A DNA stretch of 64,000 nucleotides from Actinoplanes sp. NBRC 103695 (GCF_030269485.1 NZ_BSTL01000038.1:1-64000), one strand, 5' to 3'; counted from the first letter of the stretch, positions 32,580 through 41,758 are shown. Translations and numbers: made by a program. The notes: a model not told the origin generated them from the sequence alone.

Positions 32580-33755
32580 ATCCGAAGCTACCTTCCCGGC
32601 TTCCGGACCGCCGACGCCGCGGCGTCGGCAACGGTGACCGTCCGGCAGATACTCAACCACTCGGCCGGCTGGCTCGGCGACTCCTACCTTGACACCGGCG
32701 ACGACGCCGGGGCGCTCGCCCGTTACGTCGCCGCGATGGACCGCCTCCCGCAGCTCACCCCACCCGGTCGGGTGTTCGCCTACAACAACGCCGCGCTGTC
32801 CCTCGCCGGGCGGTTGATCGAGGTGGTGACGCGCCGCCCGTACGAGGAGGAGGTGCGGCAAGGCCTGCTCGACCCGCTCCGCCTGACCCGATCGGGGTTC
32901 TTCCTGGACGAGATCCCCGGCGCCCGGGTCGCGCAACCGCACGTCTACGACCGGGCCACCGGCGGCATCGTGGTCTCGCCTGAGTCCTGGTGGATTCCAC
33001 GCTCGATCCACCCGGCCGGCGCGCTCATCTCCAGCGCCCGCGACCAGATCCGGTGGGCCCGATTCCATCTGGGCGACGGCGGTCGCGTGCTGAGCGGCCG
33101 CTCGATCCGCGCGATGCGGTCCCGTCCCGGCCCCGGCGGCACCCTGCACGTCGAGCTGGACGGCGTCGGCGTCACCTGGATGCTGCGGCCGACCGCCGAG
33201 GGACCCACGGTGGTGCAGCATGGGGGCGACTGGGCCGGACAGCACAGCGGCTTCCTGATGGTGCCCGCCCGTGGCTTCGCGATCACGGTGCTCACCAACT
33301 CCGACACCGGGACCCGGTTGCTCGACGACCTGTTCGTCGGCGATTGGGCGCTGCGCCGCTTCGCCGGGGTCGGCAACATCCCCGCGCCGCCGCTCAAGCT
33401 CACCGACGCCGAGCTCGCGCCGTACGTGGGCCGCTACTCCGGTCAGACGATCGACTTCGACGGCACCGTCTACACGGGGGAGTTCGAATTCGTCGCCGAC
33501 GGCGGCCGGCTGGTGCTGATGTTCGACGGCCAGGCGAGGGACGGGTACGCGTTCTACCGCAAGGACTACGTGGTCGACCTGCCCCTGAGCGGCGGCACCG
33601 AGGAGGGCCCGCGCGCCAACTTCGTCCGCGGCCCGGACGGGACGGTCCAGTGGTTCCGTCTCGGCGGCCGCCTCGCCCGCCGCGGCGGGCCTTCCGCCGC
33701 CACCCGTGGCGGACGGCGAGCCGCCACCTTCAACCCGCGCTCGCTCCTGTCCTAG
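32580..33755 (+). pseudogene. Serine hydrolase (class C beta-lactamase fold) lacking its SxxK region
   Basis: Homology starts at about 32580 with SYLPGFRTADAAASATVTVRQILNHSAGW, followed by FAYNNAALSLAGRLIEVV (the Y-x-N motif), and a C-terminal LVVQHGGDWAGQHSG loop (the HxG/KTG equivalent) and an extra beta domain (AELAPYVGRYSG). The ~90 N-terminal residues with the catalytic SxxK Ser and Lys are replaced by unrelated sequence (a frame open from 32451). Without that nucleophile it cannot work as an esterase or lactamase. A GTG or ATG start inside it is possible but would make an inactive protein. Confidence 0.75.
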
Positions 33756-34022
33756 CTTTGGTGGGGCCCGCATCGGGCGGGCGGCCAGGGCACGGACGAC
33801 GGTGGCGGGGTTCTGCCTCGTCGCCCATCCGGGCTTGGCCGCCCAGCCGTACCGAGGTAGGTGGAGACCGCCGTTTGGAGTGGGGCACGGCCGGAAGGCG
33901 CGGCGCCGGGACAGGAAGCAGAGAAGGTAGTCATCCCTCACGCGGCGTCGCCGCGGTCCTCAACGCCAGCGCCCCCGGAGCGCCACGAGAGTGTGAGAGG
34001 GCGGGGAGCACGGCGTCGGCCG

Positions 34023-34976
34023 TCAGTTCGATGTCCGTTGGGTGTCACGCACGGGCTGGACGATTTCGGTTTCCCATGTTGCCGGGTCGGGGCTTTCCCC
34101 GGGATCGGTCAGGTATGTCTCCCACGGCGCTCCCGCCGCCGACAATTGCTGGTCACGCATCCACTTCTCGATCTCCTGGTAAGACTCGGGCAGGCTGTCG
34201 TAGGGTCCTCGATGGACGGTCACCACCGCGCGCCCCGCGGGAATGGTGATTGCCTCGATCCTGTCGCTGAGTGCCGTTGACGGGGGTTCGGCGATCGTTA
34301 TACCGCCCTCGATGACGAGCGACCCCATTCCTACCTCGGGATAGCGGGCGAACGGCGGCCCGGTGATTGCCAGGCCGTGCTGCTGGGCGTAGCCGAAAAC
34401 CGTGGGGAGGCACTCGGCGAGCGCAGCCGCGATCTCGTCGCGGGCAATCCGACGACGTATCACGAGGGCGTGGAAGGCGGGCACGGCACGAACCGAGATC
34501 TGCAGCGGCACAGCGGGTTTCCTTTCGGTGATGCGGAGGTGGTACAGGCTGATGCAGGGTGCCGTCGAACTCACCGCCGAGGCGTGCGTTGCGGCGGTAA
34601 GCCGGCCGGCGACGTGCAAGCCGCGGGCACGGTAGCGCAGCGGGCTCTGGTCGAGGTGGCGGGTGAACGCCCGGGTGAAGACCTCGTGGCTGGCGAATCC
34701 CTGGTCGGAGGCGATCGCCGACACGCGACGGCCGTTGGACACCAGTTCTGCCGCGGCACGGGCCAGCCGGACCCGCGTGGTGTACGCCTTCGGGGTTTCG
34801 CCTACCAGCCGCCGGAACCGGCGGTGCAGATCGAACCGGGACCGGCGCGCCCACACCGCCAGCATCGGCAGCGAGACGTCTCCACTCAACCGGGAGTTGA
34901 CCGCGGCGAGGAGCTGAAGTAACTGTCTGGTTCCCGACGACACGGTGGGACGGTACCGCTCGGCCAGCACTACCAC
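34023..34976 (-). CDS. AraC-family regulator with GyrI-like effector domain
   Basis: 317 residues. Residues about 15-120 form the AraC double helix-turn-helix (LPMLAVWARRSRFDLHRRFRRLVGETPKAYTTRVRLARAAAELV, VSAIASDQGFASHEVFTRAFTRHLDQSPLRYR). Residues about 155-310 form a GyrI-like/SOUL-type ligand domain (ISVRAVPAFHALVIRRRI, AITIPAGRAVVTVHRGPYDSLPESYQEIEKWM). This is the Rob/BltR-like arrangement, where the second domain binds drug-like molecules. ATG 34976. No divergent partner is obvious, so it may be autoregulated or act elsewhere. Confidence 0.87.
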   Translation of the reverse strand: MVVLAERYRPTVSSGTRQLLQLLAAVNSRLSGDVSLPMLAVWARRSRFDLHRRFRRLVGETPKAYTTRVRLARAAAELVSNGRRVSAIASDQGFASHEVFTRAFTRHLDQSPLRYRARGLHVAGRLTAATHASAVSSTAPCISLYHLRITERKPAVPLQISVRAVPAFHALVIRRRIARDEIAAALAECLPTVFGYAQQHGLAITGPPFARYPEVGMGSLVIEGGITIAEPPSTALSDRIEAITIPAGRAVVTVHRGPYDSLPESYQEIEKWMRDQQLSAAGAPWETYLTDPGESPDPATWETEIVQPVRDTQRTSN

Positions 34977-35422
34977 TTGACGATTCTTGCGCGGTTACCG
35001 AACCGCACTCTTGTCGGGCAGATCCCGTGCACTCAACTCGGCAAATCCGGATGCGGCCAAGAGACAGTGAATGTCACCGTCTGTAGTTGATGATCTGTGT
35101 GCGGGTATGGAGCTGATCTCGGCACGGGCCAGGTCGAAGCTCACCGAGATTCGCTCGTGGTGCGCTTGGCTGCTGCGTGCGGTCGCCTGCGATTGGTTCG
35201 GGGGCTGTCATCGGTGGTCGCGGTACCGATGTGCCCCGCCTTGACGCGCAGGCCAGCAGGGCTGGCCAGGGCGGCCTTCAGCCCGTACGGAATTCGGGTG
35301 GACCGCTCCGCCGATCCGGCTGTCGGTGGGAGGGTGCAACTCCACAGTGAAGAGCGTTTCCGCAGCTCAAGCGGTGTATCGCGAGCATCACGAAATGAAC
35401 ATTTTACGCGAATGCCATATCG
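34977..35422. other. Intergenic region without a recognised gene
   Basis: 446 bases between the AraC regulator and the tRNA. A plus-strand frame opening at 35097 runs across the tRNA gene and is spurious; no repeat or terminator is clear. Confidence 0.5.
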
Positions 35423-35496
35423 TGGGGTGGACGGGACTCGAACCCGTGACCGATCGATTATGAGTCGACTGCTCTAACCTGCTGAGCTACCACCCC
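35423..35496 (-). tRNA. tRNA-Met (CAT)
   Basis: On the minus strand the 74-base gene starts GGGGTGGTAGCTCAGCAGG, has an anticodon loop CTCATAA with anticodon CAT, a T arm with GGTTCGAGTCC, and ends CCACCCC plus discriminator A; the seven-base acceptor stem pairs exactly (GGGGTGG/CCACCCC). The CCA tail is not encoded. The body is that of an elongator tRNA-Met; a lysidine-modified tRNA-Ile2 reading AUA shares the CAT anticodon and cannot be excluded. Confidence 0.88.
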
Positions 35497-35567
35497 GTAC
35501 GCGGCGGTACACGACGCCTCGTACCGGCGGCGATCCTATCCTCCGGGCACTACCCGGAGCCACCGAA

Positions 35568-36854
35568 CTAGGCCGGTACGGTGGCCGCGCCCAGTGCCGT
35601 CAGGACCGCTCCGGCGGTGCGCCAGCCGCCTGCCAGGGCGCCCTGGATGGACGGGGTGTCGCGGTGGTCGCCGGCCACGAAGAGGCCGTCGCCTATGGAG
35701 ATCGGCTTGCGGAGGTCGCCTTGCGGGGCGGGGGCGGCGGGCAGCGCGTGGGGCAGGGTGACGGCCTTCAGCAGGGTCCAGTCGTCGGTGGGCGCGCCGT
35801 ACATGCGGGCCAGCTCGACCCGGATGACCTGCTCGGAGGCGCCGGACGGGGCCGAGACGCCGACCACTGACGCGGCGATGAGGCTTTTGCCGGCGGGGGC
35901 GTACTCGGGGGCCGCGTTGCTCATGACGACCGTGCTGGCGATGATCTCGCGGCGGTCGCCGTCGAGCAGCAGGGTCGGTTCGTCGATGGGCGCGTGGTCG
36001 GCGCCGAAGTAGAACGTGGTCAAGCCGTTCATGGCGGGCATCGGCAGGCGGGGCAGCAGGCCGGCGGCGGTCGCCGGGTCGGTGGCCACGATGACGGCCC
36101 GGCAGCTGATCTCGCCGCCGTCGGTGATCACCTGGCCGCGTCCGACGCCGACGGTCTTGGCGTTGACCAGAAGCTGGGGGTACGGGAGGGGGCCGGCGAT
36201 CGCGGCCGGCAGGGCGGCCATGCCCGCGGCGGGGACACCGAGGCGGCCTCGGGCGAACGAGCGGAGCACCATGGCCAGCACGTGACTGGAGGTTTCCAGC
36301 GAGCGGTCGCCGAAGACGCCGCTGAGGAACGGCCGCAGGACCTCTTCGATGATGCGATGGGACAGGCCTGCTCGCCGCAGCGCCTCCTGGGTCGTGCACT
36401 CGGGCTGGGCGAGCAGCCGTGGCACCGGGGTTGTCGCGTATTTCGTGGCCAGGGCCGCGAAGCGAAGCCGGTCGGTCAGCGTGCCCACATCAGACGTGAG
36501 CGACCTGTGGCTGGTCAGCGGCTCGCGCAGCGGGTTCTCCAGCCGGTGCAGTTCGCCGGCGCGGCGGACCAGGACGCCGGAGGTGAAGTAGCGCAGGTCG
36601 AGCGCGTCCAGGTCGAGCAGGGCGGGGAGCCGGGGGTACGCGGTGTTGAGGATCTGAAAGCCGCGGTCGAGGCGCCAGCCGTCGACGACATCCGTGGCGA
36701 CCCGGCCGCCGATGCGGTCGCTCGCCTCCACCAGGAGCCATTCGACGCCGGCGCGGTCGAGGCGGCGGGCAGCGGCCAGCCCGGCGAGACCGCCGCCGAC
36801 GATGACGACGTCCACCTTCACGGGCTGCGACACAAGCACCTCACCCTGCATCAT
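35568..36854 (-). CDS. FAD-dependent amine-oxidase/phytoene-desaturase-like protein
   Basis: 428 residues. VDVVIVGGGLAGLAAARRLDRAGVEWLLVEASDRIGGRVAT at the N-terminus is the GxGxxG FAD motif plus the R-x-G-G-R signature of the amine oxidase/phytoene desaturase group; GDHRDTPSIQGALAGGWRTAGAV at the C-terminus is the FAD-closing motif. GFQILNTAYP and LRPFLSGVFGD are typical of the protoporphyrinogen-oxidase-like branch found in actinobacteria. ATG 36854 is the longest start; a GTG at 36833 (VSQPVKVDVVIVG) has GTGAGG upstream and is an alternative. Reaction unknown; lone gene between two tRNA genes. Confidence 0.8.
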   Translation of the reverse strand: MMQGEVLVSQPVKVDVVIVGGGLAGLAAARRLDRAGVEWLLVEASDRIGGRVATDVVDGWRLDRGFQILNTAYPRLPALLDLDALDLRYFTSGVLVRRAGELHRLENPLREPLTSHRSLTSDVGTLTDRLRFAALATKYATTPVPRLLAQPECTTQEALRRAGLSHRIIEEVLRPFLSGVFGDRSLETSSHVLAMVLRSFARGRLGVPAAGMAALPAAIAGPLPYPQLLVNAKTVGVGRGQVITDGGEISCRAVIVATDPATAAGLLPRLPMPAMNGLTTFYFGADHAPIDEPTLLLDGDRREIIASTVVMSNAAPEYAPAGKSLIAASVVGVSAPSGASEQVIRVELARMYGAPTDDWTLLKAVTLPHALPAAPAPQGDLRKPISIGDGLFVAGDHRDTPSIQGALAGGWRTAGAVLTALGAATVPA

Positions 36855-36915
36855 GTGACGCAGACCAGCCTAAACAGAAAAAGGATCCGCCGCGGCGGAT
36901 CCCATTGTCTGGCGG

Positions 36916-36988
36916 CTCCCCGAATAGGACTCGAACCTATAACCTGCCGGTTAACAGCCGGCTGCTCTGCCAATTGAGCTATCGGGGA
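36916..36988 (-). tRNA. tRNA-Asn (GTT)
   Basis: 73 bases on the minus strand. It begins TCCCCGATAGCTCAATTGGC, has anticodon loop CTGTTAA with anticodon GTT, T loop GGTTCGAGTCC, and acceptor TCCCCGA/TCGGGGA with discriminator G. No encoded CCA. All four stems are intact. Confidence 0.95.
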
Positions 36989-37173
36989 AGGCCGTCGCCT
37001 CAGAGGAGAGCTCCCCTGGCGACCGGGACTACAGTACATGACCCCCCACCCCCCTTGTCGACGGGGTTGGGCCGCGGCGCGCCAACCAGGCGAAACCCGG
37101 CACGAGGCATGAGCTCGGTGCACGATGGGTATGCAGTGGCGCAGACAGCAAGTTACGAGCGGAAGGAGCCGCC

Positions 37174-37452
37174 ATGCGCGGAAAGCTCATGTTCATCGGT
37201 GGTCTGGCGGCGGGCTTCGTCCTTGGCAGCCGCGCCGGCCGGGAGAAGTACGAAGAGATCCGGGCCAACGCCAAGAAGGTGTGGGAGCACCCCACCGTCC
37301 AGGAGGCGGCGGGCGTTGCCCAGGCGCAGGCCACGAAGCTGTACTCCGAGGGCAAGGACAAGCTCGACCAGTCCAAGCTCGGTCAGAAGCTGCACGACAA
37401 GTCGACGGAGCTGAACAGCTCGAGCACCACCAGCACCAGCACCACGTACTGA
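37174..37452 (+). CDS. Small YtxH-like membrane-anchored protein
   Basis: 92 residues. KLMFIGGLAAGFVLGSRAGREKYEEI is a single N-terminal membrane segment followed by the G-S-R-A-G-R-E-K-Y motif of YtxH/general-stress proteins of actinobacteria. The rest is a charged amphipathic helix and a Ser/Thr-rich tail (SSSTTSTSTT). GGAAGGAGCC is 6 bases before the ATG. It ends in front of a strong bidirectional hairpin. Confidence 0.8.
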   Translation: MRGKLMFIGGLAAGFVLGSRAGREKYEEIRANAKKVWEHPTVQEAAGVAQAQATKLYSEGKDKLDQSKLGQKLHDKSTELNSSSTTSTSTTY

Positions 37453-37456
37453 GATA

Positions 37457-37489
37457 TCCGGTAGGGGGCCTCGCGGCCCCCTACCCGGA
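37457..37489. terminator. Bidirectional terminator hairpin
   Basis: GTAGGGGGCC (37461-37470) and GGCCCCCTAC (37475-37484) make a perfect 10-bp stem with a TCGC loop, extended by CCG/CGG outside. It lies between the convergent stops at 37452 and 37491 and can serve both. Confidence 0.8.
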
Positions 37490-37490
37490 C

Positions 37491-38495
37491 TCATTTGGAC
37501 GAGAACGCGGCGTCGAAGGCGGCGGTCGGCGCGTCGAAGGCGAGCCGACGCACGAACTGCAGCGCCTCGGGCGCCCCGACCAGCCGGTCCATCCCGGCGT
37601 CTTCCCACTCGATCGAGATCGGCCCGTCGTACCCGATGCTGTTGAGGGCTCTGAAGCAGTCCTCCCACGGGACGTCGCCGTGGCCGGTGGACACGAAGTC
37701 CCAGCCGCGCCGCAGGTCGGCCCAGGGCAGGTGGGAGCTCATCCGTCCGCGCCGCCCGTCGCCGGTGCGCACCTTCGCGTCCTTGCAGTCGACGTGGTAG
37801 ATCAGGTCCTTGAACTCGAGGATGAAGTTCACCGGGTCGAGGTCCTGCCAGACGAAGTGGGACGGATCCCAGTTCAGGCCGAAGGCGGGGCGGTTGCCGA
37901 TGGCCTCCAGCGCGCGGCGGGTCGTCCAGTAGTCGTACGCGATCTCGCTGGGGTGGACCTCGTGCGCGAAGCGCACCCCGACCTCGTCGAACACGTCGAG
38001 GATCGGGTTCCACCGGTCGGCGAAGTCCTGGTAGCCGGCCTCGATCATCGACTCGGGCACCGGCGGGAACATCGCGATGGTGTGCCAGATCGACGAGCCG
38101 GTGAAGCCGACGACCGTTTTGACGCCGAGCTTGGCGGCGGCCCGTGCGGTGTCCTTCATGCGCTCGGCGGCCCGCTGCCGGACGCCCTCCGCGTCGCCGT
38201 CGCCCCAGATCACCGGGCCGACGATGTCCTGGTGCCGCTGGTCGATCGGGTGGTCGCAGACGGCCTGGCCGACCAGGTGGTTGCTGATGGCGTACACGGA
38301 CAGGCCGTACTTCGCCAGCTGCTCCTTCTTCCGGTCGATGTAGTCGTCCTCGGCCAGCGCCCTGTCCACCTCGAAGTGGTCGCCCCAGCAGGCGATCTCG
38401 AGGCCGTCGTAGCCCCACTCGGAGGCCAGCCGGCAGACCTCGTCGAACGGCAGGTCGGCCCACTGGCCGGTGAAAAGCGTGATGGGTCGCGCCAC
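37491..38495 (-). CDS. Sugar phosphate isomerase/epimerase-like TIM barrel
   Basis: 334 residues. The GTG at 38495 gives [16 protein letters not shown] and has GGGAG 6 bases before; ATGs at 38501 and 38510 would overlap that site. Metal ligands of the xylose-isomerase-like barrel are visible: Glu in FAHEVHPSE, Asp-His in [10 protein letters not shown], His in YHVDCKD, and Glu in SIEWEDAGM. The opening [25 protein letters not shown] and GFTGSSIWH marks a subgroup usually found with Gfo/Idh/MocA dehydrogenases and sugar ABC transporters, as here. It probably isomerises a keto-sugar or inositol intermediate from the neighbouring uptake operon. Confidence 0.82.
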   Translation of the reverse strand: MARPITLFTGQWADLPFDEVCRLASEWGYDGLEIACWGDHFEVDRALAEDDYIDRKKEQLAKYGLSVYAISNHLVGQAVCDHPIDQRHQDIVGPVIWGDGDAEGVRQRAAERMKDTARAAAKLGVKTVVGFTGSSIWHTIAMFPPVPESMIEAGYQDFADRWNPILDVFDEVGVRFAHEVHPSEIAYDYWTTRRALEAIGNRPAFGLNWDPSHFVWQDLDPVNFILEFKDLIYHVDCKDAKVRTGDGRRGRMSSHLPWADLRRGWDFVSTGHGDVPWEDCFRALNSIGYDGPISIEWEDAGMDRLVGAPEALQFVRRLAFDAPTAAFDAAFSSK

Positions 38496-38649
38496 TGTCA
38501 TCTCCCTCATCGCATGGTGCAAGAACGGACGGCGAGGGCAGCCGAACCCCTGGCCCGAGCCGTCGGCGCGGCGGAACGGACCGGCCGGGTTTGCGCCTCC
38601 CGGGCCGGTCTGCCGCACCACGGCAGAGCCGTTTCAGACTCTAATAGCA

Positions 38650-38822
38650 AGGGTCAGGCTGCGCGAGCCCGTCCGGGAAGGCAGTAAGGGTCAGGCTGCG
38701 CAAGCCCGTCCAGGAGGGAGCAGGGTCAGGCTGCGCGAGCCCGTCCGGGAAGGCAGTAAGGGTCAGGCTGCGCAAGCCCGTCCAGGAGGGAGCAGGGTCA
38801 GGCTGCGCGAGCCTGTGCGGGA
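38650..38822. repeat. Five-unit tandem repeat derived from a gene 3' end
   Basis: Units of 37 and 35 bases alternate: A1 38650-38686, B1 38687-38721, A2 38722-38758, B2 38759-38793 and a partial A3 38794-38822. All share AGGGTCAGGCTGCGC and AGCC(C)GTCC; A and B differ at a few positions, so the 72-base AB dimer has been duplicated. A3 lies over the last codons and stop of the EboE-like gene, and each unit repeats that stop (read as TGA on the minus strand) and a GGCT/AGCC mini-hairpin. Confidence 0.85.
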
Positions 38823-39946
38823 GGCGTCAGGCCGAGGTTGGCGAGTTCATTGCTCGCGTACGCCAGCTCCGACGCGATCGAGTCGGCCGGTGCGGGCGTC
38901 CCGGCGGGCCGGTCTGGCGGCGTCTCGCCCCGCGGGGCGGCGTGCACGTCCAGGCACTCGGTGCCCGGCTGTGCCCCGCCCATCAGATGGCGCAGCGCCG
39001 CCCGCCACACGTCCGTGGTGGCGGTGAGGGGCGCGGGCGGCACCTCGGCCAGCGGCACGTGCCGGCGGACCCGCCACGGCCCGGGCGGGAAGTCGTCCGC
39101 CGACGCGGGCATCTCGTCGAGGTAGGCGCCCCCGGCGTTGGTGATCGGGCAGCGGTCACCGGCGGGCAGGTAGCCGCGCAGGATGTCGGCCGCCGCCGGC
39201 GGGGCGGGAACCTCCACCGCGGCGGCGATGCGCACCTGGATGACCGACAGCCCGGCCTGGGTGAGCCTGTCCAGCGCGTCGGCCGGGTCCTCCCAGGTGC
39301 AGGCGAGGTTGGCCAGGTCGAGGCAGATGCCGATGCGTTCCTTGCCGACGCCGGCGAGCGCGGCGATGGTCTGGTCGGTGGCGTCCAGCACGTTGCCGGG
39401 CTCGGGCTGCAGGCCGACCCGCACCGCGCGCCCGGTGTGCCAGGCGACCTCGGCCAGCCCGGCGGAGAGCCGGCCCAGGACGCGTCCGCAGGCTTTCTCC
39501 TTGGCGTCGTCCCAGCCCGCGCGGCGGCCCAGCCCGATCGTGGTGACCGCACCGCGGACCGCGTCGTCGGGCAGCAGGTCGACGAGTACGCGGGCCAGGT
39601 CGAGCGTGTACTCGAGGCGGTCCGGGTCGCTCCAGTCCGGCTCCTCGATAGGATTCTCGCCGCCGCCCCCGGCGTAGGGCATTCCGCTCAACGTGACGAC
39701 CTCGAGGCCTCGGGCATCGAGTTCACCACGCAGCCGGGTGCGGAGACGCCCGTCGACGGCGAGGGCGGCGGCGAGGGTGGGGGGCAGCCACAGGCTCACG
39801 GCGAGGACACCGGCATCAAGCCGGCTGCGAACCTCGGTGGCGTAGGCGTCGATCCGTTCGACCACAGCGGGCAGGTCGCGCGTCCCGTGGACGTCGATGC
39901 CCGAGCTGAGGTGGACGAGCCGTCCGGAACGGTGACGCAGACGCAT
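38798..39946 (-). CDS. EboE-like TIM-barrel protein
   Basis: 382 residues from ATG 39946, chosen because GGGAGGG stands 6 bases before and homology begins MRLRHRSGRLVHLSSGIDVH; an ATG at 40036 gives an unlikely Met/His-rich extension. The barrel carries LEVVTLSGMPYAGGG, LQPEPGNVLDATDQT (Glu as metal ligand), GICLDLANLACTW (Asp) and VRRHVPLAEVPPAPL. This resembles EboE of the ebo metabolite-traffic cluster, though the other ebo genes are absent and only the isomerase follows. The C-terminal residues PPAQARAA are encoded by the first unit of a tandem repeat. Function uncertain. Confidence 0.6.
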   Translation of the reverse strand: MRLRHRSGRLVHLSSGIDVHGTRDLPAVVERIDAYATEVRSRLDAGVLAVSLWLPPTLAAALAVDGRLRTRLRGELDARGLEVVTLSGMPYAGGGGENPIEEPDWSDPDRLEYTLDLARVLVDLLPDDAVRGAVTTIGLGRRAGWDDAKEKACGRVLGRLSAGLAEVAWHTGRAVRVGLQPEPGNVLDATDQTIAALAGVGKERIGICLDLANLACTWEDPADALDRLTQAGLSVIQVRIAAAVEVPAPPAAADILRGYLPAGDRCPITNAGGAYLDEMPASADDFPPGPWRVRRHVPLAEVPPAPLTATTDVWRAALRHLMGGAQPGTECLDVHAAPRGETPPDRPAGTPAPADSIASELAYASNELANLGLTPPAQARAA

Positions 39947-40546
39947 CAGATCCCTCCCAGTGGTGCACCAGCGCATCTGCACGTGCATTCGCCCGTGCAT
40001 CCGGCTCCAGTATGGACCAAGGTCGGGATCGGCCATGATCGACGTTCCGTCGTCCGGCGGGTTGCCATGACGCCTCCATCCGTGGGGGTCTTACGGCCCC
40101 GGATACGAGAGTCGGCTTACCCACGGATCAGCGGCGCACGAGCCGTGCGACCCCGTGACCACCGCGAACATGATCCTTTGGGAAGCTGAGTATCCGTCTC
40201 CGACGATGGTCACGCGCGGTGTGAGCTGCTCGAATTCTTCATCTGAATGTCAACTGAGCGTGACGTGAGAGCGTTTTCCTCGTGCACTAAATGCACAAAC
40301 GGGCGTGCACGAAACGATCACACGTGCCGATCACCGCGTGCATCCGCAACACGCCTGGCTGTCATAAAGCATGATCCCCGGTGCTGCTCGGCCCGACCCG
40401 AGCAACACCGGGGACGTAACCCGCCGCGGGCTCGCCGGCGCGGGGCGCAACCGCGCCGTCCCTCGCCAGCCCGCGGCGAGAAGAACGAACGTTCTTTCCT
40501 TTGATGACGAACCGTCGCGACCCGGGGCGTCGCGATCACGGCCGGC
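39947..40546. promoter_or_regulatory. Intergenic region rich in GTGCA sites and hairpins
   Basis: 600 bases, no gene recognised. TGGTGCACCA (39961-39970) is a perfect palindrome 15 bases from the EboE-like start; GTGCACTAAATGCAC (40282-40296) is a 5-5-5 inverted repeat and CGTGCACG (40304-40311) another palindrome, with more CGTGCAT copies at 39984, 39994 and 40337. These could be operators of a LacI/ROK-type regulator for the sugar genes. Confidence 0.45.
40376..40476 (-). terminator. Two consecutive hairpins after the Gfo/Idh gene
   Basis: CCGCGGGCT (40424-40432) pairs with AGCCCGCGG (40468-40476), and CCCCGGTGCTGCTCGG (40376-40391) pairs with CCGAGCAACACCGGGG (40398-40413) with one G-T pair and a six-base loop. 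The second is the stronger and lies about 130 bases behind the stop of the sugar operon, on its downstream side. Confidence 0.6.
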
Positions 40547-41731
40547 CTAGGCCATCGCGACCGTCGTGGGTTCCACCTCGATCCAGCGCGACGACTCCGC
40601 CGAGCGCTCCACCGCGTCCAGCACCAGCTGTACCTGGAGCGCGTCCGAGAACGACGGCGTCGGGTCCTGCCCGGTCGCGATCGCCTCGATCAGGTCCCTC
40701 ATCTCGTGGGTGAACGAGTGCTCGTACCCGATGCCGTGCCCCGGTGGCCACCACGCCGACATGTACGGGTGGTCCCCCTCGGTCACCTGGATGACGCTGA
40801 AGCCCTGCTCGGCGCTGGGCAGCTGGGCGTCGTAGAACTCCAGCTCGTTCATCCGCTCGAAGTCGAACGCGACCGAACCGAGCGAGCCGTTGATCTCCAC
40901 CCGCAGCCCGTTCTTCCGGCCGGTGGCGAAGCGGGTGGCCTCGTAGGTGGCCACCGCTCCCCCGTCCAGCCGGGCGATGAACAGCGCGGCATCGTCCACG
41001 GTGACCTGGCCGGTGCCGGAGCCGTTGCTCGCGGCGGCCAGACCGGACGACTCGGCCGGCAGCGGGCGCTCCTTGATGAACGTCTCGGTCAGCGCGCTCA
41101 CCGAGGAGATGTGCTGCCCGGTGACGAACTGCGTGAGGTCCACGATGTGCGCGCCGATGTCGCCCAGGGCGCCCGAGCCGGCCTTGTCCTTCTGGAGCCG
41201 CCAGACCAGCGGGAACTGCGGGTCGATGATCCAGTCCTGCAGGTAGACGGCGCGGACGTGGCGGATGGTGCCGATCCGGCCGTCGGCGATCAGCTTCCGC
41301 ATCAGAGCCACGGCGGGCACCCGGCGGTAGTTGAAGCCGCACATCGTGCGTACCCCGTTGATCTTCGCCTGCTCCGCGGCCGCGGCCATCTCCCGCGCCT
41401 CGGCCACCGAATTGGCCAGGGGTTTCTCGCACAGCACGTGCTTGCCCGCGGCCAGCGCGGCCAGCGCGATCTCCGCGTGCGAGTCCCCCGGCGTGCAGAC
41501 GTCGATCAGATCGATGTCGTCCCGGTCGATCAGCGATCGCCAATCGGTGGTGTGCGAGGCCCAGCCGAGCTTGGCGGCCGCCTCGGCGACGCCCGCCTCA
41601 CTCCGGCCGCACACCACCGACAGCTGAGCCGACAGCGGCAGGTCGAAGGCGTGGTTGACGGTACGCCACGCCTGAGAGTGCGCGGCGCCCATGAACGCGT
41701 AGCCGACCATGCCGACCCGCAGCTGCCCCAT
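40547..41731 (-). CDS. Gfo/Idh/MocA-family oxidoreductase
   Basis: 394 residues. LRVGMVGYAFMGAAHSQAW is the Rossmann opening, IDVCTPGDSHAEIALAALAAGKHVLCEKPLANS contains the conserved E-K-P with catalytic/NAD-binding Lys, and GDIGAHIVDLTQFVTG the Gfo/Idh C-terminal substrate-side G-x-H. EFYDAQLPSAEQGFSVIQVTEG, WWPPGHGIGYEHSFTHEM is the subgroup seen beside inositol- or ribose-type ABC transporters. It is the last gene of the operon, 27 bases behind the binding-protein gene. Likely an NAD-dependent dehydrogenase of a cyclitol or sugar taken up by that transporter. Confidence 0.88.
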   Translation of the reverse strand: MGQLRVGMVGYAFMGAAHSQAWRTVNHAFDLPLSAQLSVVCGRSEAGVAEAAAKLGWASHTTDWRSLIDRDDIDLIDVCTPGDSHAEIALAALAAGKHVLCEKPLANSVAEAREMAAAAEQAKINGVRTMCGFNYRRVPAVALMRKLIADGRIGTIRHVRAVYLQDWIIDPQFPLVWRLQKDKAGSGALGDIGAHIVDLTQFVTGQHISSVSALTETFIKERPLPAESSGLAAASNGSGTGQVTVDDAALFIARLDGGAVATYEATRFATGRKNGLRVEINGSLGSVAFDFERMNELEFYDAQLPSAEQGFSVIQVTEGDHPYMSAWWPPGHGIGYEHSFTHEMRDLIEAIATGQDPTPSFSDALQVQLVLDAVERSAESSRWIEVEPTTVAMA

Positions 41732-41758
41732 CTCTGAACTCCCTTGGTAGCGGTGCTA

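Noticed and set aside
33756-34022. Plus-strand frame 33706-33930
   Set aside because: Composition is like the shadow of neighbouring genes, no ribosome site and no family features; treated as non-coding.
35097-35477. A 126-codon plus-strand frame
   Set aside because: It runs through the tRNA-Met gene on the opposite strand and has no recognisable features.
38650-38822. Possible CRISPR array
   Set aside because: Units are contiguous with no variable spacers, repeat length alternates 37/35, and no cas genes are near.
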